In this document: one piece after another, positions 34,507 through 43,006 of the stretch
How positions within the stretch are numbered: the first letter of the stretch is position 1
Layout: each line of letters opens with the position of its first letter
From: Geoglobus ahangari
GTDB lineage: Archaea; Halobacteriota; Archaeoglobi; Archaeoglobales; Archaeoglobaceae
Reading direction: 5' to 3'
NCBI RefSeq assembly: GCF_001006045.1
Contig: NZ_CP011267.1
Location: 496,001-560,000 of the forward strand
Length of the DNA stretch: 64,000 bases
Made by a program: the position numbers and the translations under genes
The notes under the pieces: model-generated
What the model saw: the letters and a program-made list of their open reading frames with translations, nothing else
Told to the model about the DNA's origin: nothing
Database searches by the model: none

Positions 34507-34620
34507 TTATTTGAGGAGCTTCTCGATGTCCATGGCCTTCTTCAGCGTGAGCAGAAACATGGCCAGAACTATCAGCATTACAAGGCTCGACGCGAGAAAT
34601 ACCGCGGTGTAGTCACTCAC
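34507..34620 (-). CDS. ccmD: CcmD-like small membrane protein
   Basis: A GTG at 34620, 8 nt inside the end of ccmC, opens a 37-residue protein with one hydrophobic segment (AVFLASSLVMLIVLAMFLLTL) and a charged C-terminal tail (KKAMDIEKLLK). Position, size and topology match CcmD, the small partner that helps release haem-loaded CcmE from CcmC. The sequence itself is too short for a firm family match. Confidence 0.6.
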   Translation of the reverse strand: MSDYTAVFLASSLVMLIVLAMFLLTLKKAMDIEKLLK

Positions 34621-35251
34621 CCATAACCACCTCCTCAAGCTTGTCCAACCTGTAGTTGACCATGAGGTAAGCGATGAAGAGCAGGATGAAGGATGTTATC
34701 GCAATCCCGAGGGGCATGCCTATCTTAACATCAAGCGCCTCGACCTTGGGGTGCAGGGAGAAGAAGATCTGGGAGGAGAGGTAGCTGAGGGGCACGGTGA
34801 TGTAGGCGAAGATTGAGTAGATGGCAGAGGTTCTGGCCCTGTCTGAGGGAGAGTCTATGCTCTCCCTGAGGGCGAAGTATGCGGCGTAGACGAACCACAG
34901 GATGAGGACGGTGGTCTCCCTCGGATCCCAGTTCCAGAACGTGCCCCATGCAACGTTTGCCCACACGCTTCCGCTCACGAGGGCGGCAGTTATCAGAAAG
35001 AACCCGCCCTTCGCGGAGTTTTTAGCGATGATGTCGAAGCGGTGGTCGTTCTTCAAAAGGTAGAGGATGGACGATATGAGAGTTACCGTGAAGGCGAAGA
35101 AAGATGTGATCGCCGCTGGGAGGTGGAAGAAGATTATGCGGTAGTTGTCCCTAAGAATCGGTGACGGTGAGGACGGGAGCGACATTGCGTTGTATATCGC
35201 GAAGACGAACATGGCGACAGCAATAACCGCGAGCACCGCCTCCTTTTGCAT
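34613..35251 (-). CDS. ccmC: Haem exporter / cytochrome c maturation protein CcmC
   Basis: A 212-residue membrane protein with six predicted helices. The Trp-rich haem-binding WWD motif is seen as WGTFWNWDPRETTVLILW, flanked by the conserved His in IIFFHLPAAI and FSLHPKVEA. CcmC loads haem on CcmE for cytochrome c maturation outside the membrane. The other genes (ccmE, ccmF, ccmB) are not in this window. It starts at ATG 35251. Confidence 0.88.
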   Translation of the reverse strand: MQKEAVLAVIAVAMFVFAIYNAMSLPSSPSPILRDNYRIIFFHLPAAITSFFAFTVTLISSILYLLKNDHRFDIIAKNSAKGGFFLITAALVSGSVWANVAWGTFWNWDPRETTVLILWFVYAAYFALRESIDSPSDRARTSAIYSIFAYITVPLSYLSSQIFFSLHPKVEALDVKIGMPLGIAITSFILLFIAYLMVNYRLDKLEEVVMGE

Positions 35252-35315
35252 GATCTGTGTAGCTCAATCAGGTTTAAAAAACTAACCCGGCAGTTCTTTG
35301 CAGGTACTGAAAAAT

Positions 35316-36524
35316 TCACATTCGCTCAAAGGTGTAGCCCCTGCCCCTCAGCTCCTCGAGGATTCTGTCCAGAGTCTCTGAGGATTCGACCTCCACGACT
35401 ATCTGAAGGGCGGTATGCCACGCAGGTGCTCTGAGGTCCTCCCTGTGGTGGATCACGTCGATTATGTTGCCCCTGTGAGCCGCAATTATTCCTGTTATCT
35501 CGCTGAGCTTTCCGGGGGAGTCGGGAACGTAGCCCCTTATAACCGCCAGCCTTCCGGAGTTCGCCAGACCCCTGATTATAAGGCGGTAGATGGCTGTCAG
35601 GTCGATGTTGCCGCCCGAGACCACCACAGCCACCCTGCCGTCCACATCCAGCCTGTCGCTCAGAAGAGCCGCAACTCCGGCCGCACCCGCACCCTCAGCG
35701 AGAACCTTCTCCCTCTCGAGCAGGAAGTGAATTGCCCCGGCAATCTCGTCCTCGCTAACCGCGATCACAGAGTCAACAAGCCTTCTGACGATCTGAAACG
35801 TCGTCTTGCCGGGTCTTTTTGTGACGAGACCGTCGGCAATCGTTGGCCTTATCTCAACCCTCTCGATTCTGCCCGCCTTCAGAGACGTTCTGAACTTTGG
35901 GGCATTTTCGGGCTCAACACCGACAATCCTGACGTCAGGGTTGATTTTTTTCAGCACCGCCGAAATTCCGGAGATCAGCCCTCCACCGCCAACAGGCACG
36001 ACTACAACGTCCACATCTCCAAGCTGCTCGGCAATCTCCAGCCCAACTGTTCCCTGGCCCGCTATGATGTCCGGGTCGTCGAAGGGGTGAACGAACGCGA
36101 AGCCCCTCTCCTCGGCTATCTCCCTCGCCCTCCTCTCCGCATCGTCGTAAATTGCCCCGTGGAGCACCACCTCAGCTCCAAGCCTCCTCGCAGCCTCTAC
36201 TTTAGCTATCGTCGCGAACTCGGGCATGACCACAACGCACTCGAGCCCGAACACCCTCGAAGCGTACGCAACACCGAGCGCGTGGTTTCCGGCAGACGCT
36301 GCCACAACCCCCTGCACGTCATTCCTGATCTTGTAGACCTTGTACAGCGCACCCCTTATCTTGAAGCTCCCAGTCTTCTGCAGGTTCTCGAGCTTCAGGA
36401 AGACGTCAGCCCCAAGGGCCTCGCTCAGGGCGTCGCTGTAGTCAACTGGAGTCAGATAAACGTGCTCGGAGATTACCCTCCTCGCCTCCTCGGCGCGTGC
36501 CGCTATCTCCTCCACCAGATCCAT
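35316..36524 (-). CDS. ilvA: Threonine ammonia-lyase (threonine dehydratase)
   Basis: A 402-residue fold-type II PLP enzyme that turns threonine to 2-oxobutanoate and ammonia. The PLP Lys is in KTGSFKIRGAL near residue 55, the phosphate loop is VPVGGGGLISG, and SAGNHALGVAYA is the Asn-containing loop. A C-terminal ACT domain (LAVIRGYVPDSPGKLSEITGI) of about 80 residues points to allosteric control. ATG 36524 follows GAGGTG at six bases and starts 10 nt after the elp3 stop. Confidence 0.93.
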   Translation of the reverse strand: MDLVEEIAARAEEARRVISEHVYLTPVDYSDALSEALGADVFLKLENLQKTGSFKIRGALYKVYKIRNDVQGVVAASAGNHALGVAYASRVFGLECVVVMPEFATIAKVEAARRLGAEVVLHGAIYDDAERRAREIAEERGFAFVHPFDDPDIIAGQGTVGLEIAEQLGDVDVVVVPVGGGGLISGISAVLKKINPDVRIVGVEPENAPKFRTSLKAGRIERVEIRPTIADGLVTKRPGKTTFQIVRRLVDSVIAVSEDEIAGAIHFLLEREKVLAEGAGAAGVAALLSDRLDVDGRVAVVVSGGNIDLTAIYRLIIRGLANSGRLAVIRGYVPDSPGKLSEITGIIAAHRGNIIDVIHHREDLRAPAWHTALQIVVEVESSETLDRILEELRGRGYTFERM

Positions 36525-36534
36525 ACCCAACACC

Positions 36535-38106
36535 TCACAGCCTCTTCACCATGTACTCGAACTCCCTTGCGTATCCGTGCCTCCTGTAGTACTCCCTCAC
36601 CCCCACACCGCTTATGACCGCAATCCTGTCGTACCTCTCCCTCGCAATCTCCTCTGCCAGGCTCAGCAGTCTCTCTCCAAATCCGCGATGCTGAAATGCC
36701 CTTTCATCCTTCAGGCCAATTCCAACCGCCTTCCCGTAAACGTGAAGCTCCCTTATCAGTGCCGCATCTTCAAGCACGTCTATGAACGGCCTGTCAGGGA
36801 ACCTCAGCCTTATGAACCCCACAAGCACCTCCCGGGACGGATCCTCGAAAGATATGAAGAACTCCTTCCCGTCACTGGCCTCATACTCCCTTACGACCTC
36901 CTCAAAGTCCTCTTCCACATAACCTCCGAGTTTGTGACCAGCTTCCCTGCACCTTATGCATCTGCACGAGTATCCCATTTCCCTAAGCCTTTCATGCACG
37001 AGCTGCCTGATGTTCCCCTTGTCGAGCCCTATGGCCCTGTCAACCGGAATGTCGCGCTGTATTCGCTGAATCCTGACGTACTCGGGTATGTACCTCTTCG
37101 CCCTCGCTATAAGCTCCACAACCTCATCAGTTGTGTATGGCCTGTACTCGCCCCTCTCATACATCTCGTAGAGCTTCGTGCCCCTAACGACGAGTGTGGG
37201 GTAGATCTTCAGGTAGTCCGGCCTGAAGTCCGGGTTTTCGAAGAGCGTCCTGAACATTTTCAGGTCTCTCCTGAAGTCTGAGCCCGGCAGCCCGGGCATT
37301 ATGTGGTACCCAACCTTGAACGCAGAGTCCCTCAGCCTCTTCGTCGCATCAACGACGTCCTGAACTCCGTGCCCCCTCTGGATCCCCTCGAGAACGTCGT
37401 CGTATATACTCTGAACTCCGAGCTCGACCTTCGTCCCTCCAAACCTGAGCATCTCGATTATGTGCTCCTCTCTTGCATAATCCGGCCTTGTCTCGAACGT
37501 CATGCCCACGCATCTCGCCCTTGCCCTCTCGTTGTCCCTCTTCGCCTCCTCGAGGTCGCCATACCTCCTGACCTCGCTTTCAAAGCTGTTCAGGGCCGAG
37601 TAGATTCCGAGGATGAAGCGCTCCTTGTACTCCCTCTCCCTCGCCGGAAACGTTCCCCCCATCACGATTATCTCAACCTTGTCCACCTCGTGTCCAATCT
37701 CCCTGAGCTCTCTAAGCCTCGCCATGACCTGATCGAAGGCATCGTAGTTGTGCTGCCTCCCTCTCTGAGCGGCAGGCTCAAAGCCGATGTAGCTCTGCGG
37801 GGTGTTGAACTCCACGCCTCCCGGGCAGGGAATGCACCTGCCGTGTGGGCATGGGGCTGGAGAGGTCATGACGCTCACAACAGCGACGCCGCTTATCGTT
37901 CTGACAGGCTTGATCCTGAGAATATCTCTGAGAAGATCGTAGAGAGGCTCCCCTTTGACCGCTTTTAACACGTCTGCGTCTGATGGGATGCTTCTTAGCC
38001 CGTACCTCTTGGCCACACTCTTCTTTATCCTTGCCACCTCACGCTTGTCAGCTCTTCCGAGTTTCGCGATCTCCACCGCCATCTCTCTGAGGGCTTCAGC
38101 GGTCAT
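36535..38106 (-). CDS. elp3: Elp3 tRNA uridine-34 acetyltransferase
   Basis: A 523-residue two-domain enzyme that starts the 5-carboxymethyl modification of wobble uridine. The radical SAM cluster motif is CPHGRCIPCPGG near residue 85, preceded by VVSVMTSPAP. A zinc-type set of Cys is in YSCRCIRCREAGHK. The C-terminal GNAT domain is seen with FQHRGFGERLLSLAEEIAR. Archaeal Elp3 acts without the other Elongator subunits. It is upstream of ilvA with a 10-nt gap. Confidence 0.95.
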   Translation of the reverse strand: MTAEALREMAVEIAKLGRADKREVARIKKSVAKRYGLRSIPSDADVLKAVKGEPLYDLLRDILRIKPVRTISGVAVVSVMTSPAPCPHGRCIPCPGGVEFNTPQSYIGFEPAAQRGRQHNYDAFDQVMARLRELREIGHEVDKVEIIVMGGTFPAREREYKERFILGIYSALNSFESEVRRYGDLEEAKRDNERARARCVGMTFETRPDYAREEHIIEMLRFGGTKVELGVQSIYDDVLEGIQRGHGVQDVVDATKRLRDSAFKVGYHIMPGLPGSDFRRDLKMFRTLFENPDFRPDYLKIYPTLVVRGTKLYEMYERGEYRPYTTDEVVELIARAKRYIPEYVRIQRIQRDIPVDRAIGLDKGNIRQLVHERLREMGYSCRCIRCREAGHKLGGYVEEDFEEVVREYEASDGKEFFISFEDPSREVLVGFIRLRFPDRPFIDVLEDAALIRELHVYGKAVGIGLKDERAFQHRGFGERLLSLAEEIARERYDRIAVISGVGVREYYRRHGYAREFEYMVKRL

Positions 38107-38175
38107 TCCCGGTAAATTGGGTCGGAAGGGTTAAAAATGTGACGGGGGGTTTCAGGATTTCGTGAAATAAAGGGT

Positions 38176-39810
38176 TCACCTCGCCCCGAACCTCTGCCTC
38201 CAGTCCGGTATCTCCCTGTCCCTGTCCCATCCATGATCCTCTCTCCCCCTCTCCTCTTCCTTGAGCTGCCACTTCTTTATCCTGCCGGTGGGAGTGTAGG
38301 GGAAAGTCTCCACGAACTCTATGTAGCGGGGGATCTTGAAGTACGCCACCTTTCCCGCCATGTACTCCACAATCTCCTCCGGCTTTATCTCCACACCCTC
38401 CTTTGGCCTGATGAACGCCTTGATCTCCTCCCCCCTGAGCTCGTCCAAGACTGGAATGACTGCCACGTCCTGAACCTTTGGATGGCTCTTTATGACATCC
38501 TCAATCTCCCAGCTGGCTATATTCTCCCCGCTCCTCCTGACTATGAACTTCTTGCGGTCGACGAAGTACAGGTAGCCGTCCTCGTCCATCGTGACGAAGT
38601 CCCCGCTGTAGAGCCACCCGTTTCTGATCGTCTCTGCCGTCCTCTCCTCATCTTTCCAGTACCCCAGCATCTGGGCAGGGCTCTTCCTTATCAGCTCCCC
38701 AACCCTTCCCCTCTCCACCTCTTTTCCGGTCTCGTCAACCACCTTCACCTCATGCCCCAGATCCGGGAACACGGGCACTCCAAAGCTCCCTATCTTCTTG
38801 TAGGGGTGTGGAGGGTTCAGGCATGGCAGGGGCTCTTCGGTCTGGCTGTACCCCTCGAGCACCTCAACCCCAAACCTCTCCTCGAACTTCAGCCAGATCT
38901 CCTTGGGCATCCCGCCTATTATCACGTACTTTGCCGGATTGTCCCTCTCGAACTCTGTAGGAGGTAAAGCGTAGAGTATGTTCGCCATCGACCCAAGAAG
39001 GTTGAAGGCGGTTGCTCCATAATTCGACACATCCTCCCAGAACTTTGAAGCTGAAAAAATGCTTCTCAGGGTTATTTTTCCACCCGCAAACATCATGCCG
39101 AGGCTTGAGTAGATCTGGGCGTTGATGTGGAAGAGAGGTAAGCCGGTGTAGTCGTTATCCTCCTCGCCAATCATCCACAGGGTGATCGCCTTTGCTGAGA
39201 GGGTATATGAGTAGTTGGACAGCACGGCACCCTTTGGCAGCCCCGTTGTGCCCGAGGTGTAGATTATCGCCATCGGGTCATCTTTTGAGACGCTAACTTC
39301 AGGATTCCTCGATGAGCCGTCAAGCTGGTCGAGAGTCGTGTACTCCGATGAGTCCCCCCTAACGATTATTCTCTCGAGGTGAGGAAGCTTGTCCTTTATG
39401 CTCTCCACGATGGGGAGCAGGTCTTCCTCGACGATGATTGTCGAGGACTCGCTGTTGCCGATTACGTGTCTGGCGTCAAGCTCCCTGTAGAACCAGTTCA
39501 CCGGGACTTCAATGGCCCCAATTTTGGCACATGCATAAATGCAGCGGAGGTAGTCCAGAGAGTTTCTGAGGTATAGAGCGACCCTGTCCCCCTTTTTAAC
39601 GCCCAGATCCATCAGCGCGTTCCCGATTCTGCTGGCATCCCTGTTAAGCTCCCCGTAGCTCATCCTCTCTCCGGTATCCGCAAAAATTGCGTAGGTGTCG
39701 CTGCCCTTACGCCTCGCCGCAGCCTCAACCGCCTCCTTTACCGTATCTGCTTTTGCCATCTCCTCAGGAAGGTTTCTGACCGCGTAGCTGTATGTCGGCC
39801 ATCCGGCCAA
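38176..39810 (-). CDS. Acyl-CoA synthetase (AMP-forming)
   Basis: A 544-residue adenylate-forming ligase of the fatty acid/aryl acid-CoA ligase type. The P-loop motif is AIIYTSGTTGLPKGAVLS; A5 is seen as EGYSQTEEPLP, A7/A8 as GWLYSGDFVTMDEDGYLYFVDR, and the catalytic Lys in PTGRIKKWQL. The A5 motif of most members has YGxTE; here it is YSQTEE. TTG 39810 is the start, as GGGAGGG lies four bases before it. It would activate the substrate of the pathway encoded divergently (40.7-48.8 kb), since both promoters carry the same 29-nt element. Confidence 0.88.
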   Translation of the reverse strand: MAGWPTYSYAVRNLPEEMAKADTVKEAVEAAARRKGSDTYAIFADTGERMSYGELNRDASRIGNALMDLGVKKGDRVALYLRNSLDYLRCIYACAKIGAIEVPVNWFYRELDARHVIGNSESSTIIVEEDLLPIVESIKDKLPHLERIIVRGDSSEYTTLDQLDGSSRNPEVSVSKDDPMAIIYTSGTTGLPKGAVLSNYSYTLSAKAITLWMIGEEDNDYTGLPLFHINAQIYSSLGMMFAGGKITLRSIFSASKFWEDVSNYGATAFNLLGSMANILYALPPTEFERDNPAKYVIIGGMPKEIWLKFEERFGVEVLEGYSQTEEPLPCLNPPHPYKKIGSFGVPVFPDLGHEVKVVDETGKEVERGRVGELIRKSPAQMLGYWKDEERTAETIRNGWLYSGDFVTMDEDGYLYFVDRKKFIVRRSGENIASWEIEDVIKSHPKVQDVAVIPVLDELRGEEIKAFIRPKEGVEIKPEEIVEYMAGKVAYFKIPRYIEFVETFPYTPTGRIKKWQLKEEERGREDHGWDRDREIPDWRQRFGAR

Positions 39811-39860
39811 TTTTCCCTCCCCAACGACAAAAGAGATGATACCACCTCCGGTTCAGCTAA

Positions 39861-39889
39861 TGTAACGATTATTTATGAGCAAATACAAA
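39861..39889 (-). promoter_or_regulatory. Shared 29-nt promoter/operator element, copy A
   Basis: On the minus strand these 29 bases are identical to 40707-40735 on the plus strand. The core reads TTTGCTCATAAATAATCG and contains both a TATA-like ATAAATAAT and a TGCTCA hexamer. It lies about 50 nt before the acyl-CoA synthetase start. Confidence 0.75.
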
Positions 39890-39907
39890 TCCTTTGAGCC
39901 GGCAATT

Positions 39908-39924
39908 TGAGCATGCCTTGCTCA
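39908..39924. promoter_or_regulatory. Inverted repeat TGAGCA-N5-TGCTCA
   Basis: A perfect 6-bp inverted repeat (arms 39908-39913 and 39919-39924) lies upstream of element A, between the synthetase gene and the divergent regulator. The arms recur as single half-sites beside the other promoters of this cluster. Confidence 0.6.
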
Positions 39925-40046
39925 TGCCTCAAAAACGATTTGTCAGGGCTTCTGGAAAAGGCTGACGGCCAAAAAGCCCCTTCAGTGGTGAAACAAGATG
40001 CTTGAGACTCCGAAAATCTTTTGAAGTAAATTGTAAATTAATAATC

Positions 40047-40604
40047 ATGCCAAAAAGACGGCTGCAGACAACTCTCAGTGATAACGCATTCAGGATCATC
40101 GAGAAGTACCGCTCGAAGTACGGCGGGATGAATGAGGTGATTGAGGAGGCGCTCAAGCAGATGGACAGCGGTTCCAACAGGCTGAGCGAGGACGACAGGC
40201 TTCTGATGGATCTGATAAGGAGCCTCGACTTCACCGCATGCGGGAAAAACCAGTACATGTACCTTGTTCTCGGGGACAGGAAAAGGGCGGTCGAGGAGAG
40301 CATGATGGAGACCGCTGTTGAGTGGTACCTGAAAAAGCCACTGAAGGAGGCGACCCTCGAGGAGTTTCTGAGGACCGTGGAGAGGGGCTGGAAGGCGCTT
40401 AACCGGGTGGACTACATCGAGATCACGAGGGGCGAGGACTGGATTCAGTGGCTCTGCTACCACACGATGAGGCACAGGGAGGTGAGCGAGTTCCTTGCGA
40501 GACACATCACCCTCATCTACGAGAAGTACTTCGCCGACGAGTGGGAGATTGTGGAGAACATAACTCCCAACGGTTTTCTGCTGAAGTTTTACCGGAGGAG
40601 CTAA
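40047..40604 (+). CDS. Putative ribbon-helix-helix transcriptional regulator
   Basis: A 185-residue protein. The first 45 residues (MPKRRLQTTLSDNAFRIIEK and on through YGGMNEVIEEAL) have the strand-helix-turn-helix look of a CopG/Arc-type ribbon-helix-helix domain. The remainder (about 60-185) is a soluble domain rich in Trp and Tyr (WYLKKPLKEATLEEFLRTVE, WIQWLCYHTMRHREVSEFL) that could bind a ligand such as an acyl-CoA. I do not recognise a named family. It sits between the two copies of the 29-nt element, so it is the first candidate for the regulator that binds there. ATG 40047 follows an AT-rich stretch without a Shine-Dalgarno site, which suggests a leaderless or short-leader transcript. 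Confidence 0.6.
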   Translation: MPKRRLQTTLSDNAFRIIEKYRSKYGGMNEVIEEALKQMDSGSNRLSEDDRLLMDLIRSLDFTACGKNQYMYLVLGDRKRAVEESMMETAVEWYLKKPLKEATLEEFLRTVERGWKALNRVDYIEITRGEDWIQWLCYHTMRHREVSEFLARHITLIYEKYFADEWEIVENITPNGFLLKFYRRS

Positions 40605-40681
40605 TTCGGGCTGTAGGTTCTCGAGTGTTGTTGAATAAATTTAAAGCTCTCCATCACCGCTGCCCATACCATACTCACAAA

Positions 40682-40735
40682 TGCTCACACGTTTTTGACA
40701 AACCGTTTTGTATTTGCTCATAAATAATCGTTACA
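40682..40735 (+). promoter_or_regulatory. Shared promoter/operator element, copy B
   Basis: The 29-nt element occurs at 40707-40735, 18 nt before the TTG of the first thiolase-like gene. A TGCTCA half-site (ATGCTCACACGT) at 40682-40687 lies upstream, at almost the same distance as the ATGCTCA box beside copy A (18 and 19 nt). Confidence 0.75.
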
Positions 40736-40752
40736 GTAGAGAGGTGTTACCT

Positions 40753-41835
40753 TTGAGGGTCGGCATTGTTGGCATCGGCATGACCAGTTTTGGCACTCAT
40801 GAAGAGCCCTTCTACAACGTCGCCTACGAGGCTGCCAGAAAGGCTCTGGAAGATGCTGAGATGGAGAGGCACGAGATAGACAACGTCGTTCTTGGAGGGT
40901 ATGACGTCTCGGTGGGCAGAACGATCTCAAACATGTACACCGCACCGGCAGCAGGTGGCTACCTGAAGGACGAGATAAGGGTGAGCGACGATGCAGCATA
41001 CGCTTTGGCCTTAGCGTACATGCGCATAAGATCCGGCATCTTCGACGTTGCGATGGTTCTGGGCTACGGCCACTGCTCTGAGACGCCGATGGAGCTGGTC
41101 GAGCTGCTCACTCTCGACCCCTTCTTCCATCGCGACCTCGGCCTTTCGTACCAGATGAGCTACGCAATGCAGAGCTACACCTACAAGGTGAGGTATGACG
41201 TTGAGGACGAGGTTTCGGCAGAGGTGGTGGCTGAAGCGAGGAAGAGGGCGTTGAAGTATGAGTACGCACACCTGAAGGAAGAGGTGACGGTCGATGAGGT
41301 TCTCAGCTCTGAAATGGCCGTGTTCCCGCTCAGAAAGCTTGAGCTACCACCATGGAGCGATGGATGCATTGCCCTGATTCTGGCCGAGGAGACGGTTGCG
41401 AGGAGGATAAACCCCGAGCCCATCTGGATCGAGGGACTGGGCTGGAACACTGGAAACTACTATCTGGGAAGCAGGGATCTGGCAGAGCTCACGTCAACCA
41501 GAAGGGCCGCTCAGATGGCATACAGAATGGTCGGGTGTGATGCCAGAGGTGTCGATGCTGCCGAGGTCATGGATCTCACCCCCTACCACCACCTGATGTC
41601 CCTCGAGGCACTGGGATTTGCTGAAGACGGCGAGGGAAAGGAGGTTGTGAAGACGGGCATCCCCGTTAACAGATCGGGAGGGGCGCTGTGCACCAACGCC
41701 CACGGCACCACAGGCTTATTCCTGACCGCAAGCTTGGCCCTGCAGATCAGGGAGGGAGCTGACAGGGGTGTCACCAGCGCCGTAAGCGGGTACGCTGCCC
41801 AGAACTCGATCGTGACTGTTCTCGGAGCGAGGTGA
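40753..41835 (+). CDS. Thiolase-fold protein without the nucleophilic Cys (Ltp-like)
   Basis: A 360-residue member of the thiolase/SCP-x-type lipid-transfer family. The N-terminus RVGIVGIGMTSFG and ALEDAEMERHEIDNVVLGG are typical. Where thiolases have the reactive Cys (pattern NNxCSTG) this protein reads RVSDDAAYALALAY at 76-89, so no Cys is available. The later GHPxGxTG His loop is TNAHGTTGL, with Asn in the His position. It can hardly work as a normal thiolase; relatives without Cys include the steroid retro-aldolase Ltp2. TTG 40753 has GAGGTG six bases before it. It lies 4 nt before the second thiolase-like gene, and the two probably form a complex with the DUF35 protein. Confidence 0.8.
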   Translation: MRVGIVGIGMTSFGTHEEPFYNVAYEAARKALEDAEMERHEIDNVVLGGYDVSVGRTISNMYTAPAAGGYLKDEIRVSDDAAYALALAYMRIRSGIFDVAMVLGYGHCSETPMELVELLTLDPFFHRDLGLSYQMSYAMQSYTYKVRYDVEDEVSAEVVAEARKRALKYEYAHLKEEVTVDEVLSSEMAVFPLRKLELPPWSDGCIALILAEETVARRINPEPIWIEGLGWNTGNYYLGSRDLAELTSTRRAAQMAYRMVGCDARGVDAAEVMDLTPYHHLMSLEALGFAEDGEGKEVVKTGIPVNRSGGALCTNAHGTTGLFLTASLALQIREGADRGVTSAVSGYAAQNSIVTVLGAR

Positions 41836-41839
41836 GAGG

Positions 41840-42967
41840 ATGAAGAGGGTAGCTGTCGTGGGAGTTGGACAGACGAGGTTCAGAACCAGAAGGGACGACA
41901 AAACCCACCCGGAACTAACGCGAGAGGCGGTCTCAAGGGCATTGGACCACGCGGGCATCTCAATGGAAGACGTTGACGCCTTCGTCTTCGGAACGATGGA
42001 TCCATTCGACGGGATAAACTGCCCAGATCGGTGGAGCTCCACAGCTGCAGGATTCGGAAAGCCATTCATGAAGATAAGTACAGGCGGAACCACAGGCCTG
42101 ACGACCGGAATCGCTGCCTACCAGCACGTGGCAAGCGGAATGTTTGATGTTGTCGTTGCGGTTTGCACCCAGCGCGTGGGGGAGAATGTCGATGCCCAGC
42201 CTGTCCTGAACACTGCCGTAGACCCGATCTACGAGGGGCACTCCGGGGTTGGGGCCATAAGCGTCGCTGCAATACAGGCCACGGCCCACATGCAGAGGTT
42301 CGGCACAACCGAGGAGCAGATGGCGTGGGTTTCCGTGAAGGATCACGAGAGTGCCCTGAAAAACCCTTACGCCCACATCAGGAAGAGGTTGAGCGTCGAG
42401 GACGTGCTCTCCAGCCCCGTCATCTCCTCTCCCCTGAAGCTCTACGAGTGCTGTCCGAGGAGCGACGGCAGCGTGGCGATCGTCTTCGCATCCGAGGAGA
42501 GGGCGAAGGAGATCAGGGACAACCCGGCGTGGATTCTCGCCGAGTCTTCAATAAGCGACTCCTACTTCGTTGGCGACCGCCCGGATCTTGCGGTCTGGGA
42601 TTCGCTGAGCATAGCTGGAAGGAGACTGTACAGGCTTGCAGGCGTGGACGATCCAAAGAGGGACATAGACGTTGCCGAGCTCTACTCCCCATTCACGATT
42701 CAGGAGATTCTCGAACTCGAGGCTCTGGGCTTCGCTGAAAAAGGAGAGGGTGCGAGGCTCGCTGAGGAGGGGGTTACCTTCGCTGACGGAGACATGCCCA
42801 CAAATCCTTCAGGCGGGGTGCTCTGCACCAACCCCATAGGGGCCACCGGACTGGTGAGGCTCGGCGAGGCTTCACTTCAGGTTATGGGCGAGGCGAGCAA
42901 TCAGGTCGACGGGGCTGAGGTTGCCTTAGCCCACGCATGGGGGGAACGCTGCAGTTCCACGCCCTAA
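41840..42967 (+). CDS. Second thiolase-fold protein without Cys and His (Ltp2-like)
   Basis: A 375-residue thiolase-family protein that starts VAVVGVGQTRFRTRR. The nucleophile block reads MKISTGGTTGLTTGIAAYQH at 77-96: the Cys is replaced by Thr or Gly, and the K-I-x-x-G-G pattern recalls Ltp2. The segment ELYSPFTIQEILELEALGF keeps the Tyr that in Ltp2-type aldolases lines the active site. The terminal loop is CTNPIGATGLV, so the catalytic His is Asn. It follows four bases after the first thiolase-like gene. Role: probably C-C bond cleavage or formation on a CoA ester with the DUF35 partner; alternatively one of the two is only structural. Confidence 0.8.
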   Translation: MKRVAVVGVGQTRFRTRRDDKTHPELTREAVSRALDHAGISMEDVDAFVFGTMDPFDGINCPDRWSSTAAGFGKPFMKISTGGTTGLTTGIAAYQHVASGMFDVVVAVCTQRVGENVDAQPVLNTAVDPIYEGHSGVGAISVAAIQATAHMQRFGTTEEQMAWVSVKDHESALKNPYAHIRKRLSVEDVLSSPVISSPLKLYECCPRSDGSVAIVFASEERAKEIRDNPAWILAESSISDSYFVGDRPDLAVWDSLSIAGRRLYRLAGVDDPKRDIDVAELYSPFTIQEILELEALGFAEKGEGARLAEEGVTFADGDMPTNPSGGVLCTNPIGATGLVRLGEASLQVMGEASNQVDGAEVALAHAWGERCSSTP

Positions 42968-42982
42968 TGCTCGTTTCGAGCA
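42968..42982 (+). promoter_or_regulatory. Intercistronic inverted repeat
   Basis: TGCTCG-TTT-CGAGCA forms a 6-bp perfect stem with a 3-nt loop right after the stop of the second thiolase-like gene and about 25 nt before the DUF35 start. It could be an mRNA hairpin that sets transcript ends, or an operator related to the TGCTCA half-sites. Confidence 0.4.
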
Positions 42983-43006
42983 ATAAGAAGCTCGGGAGGT
43001 GATGTT

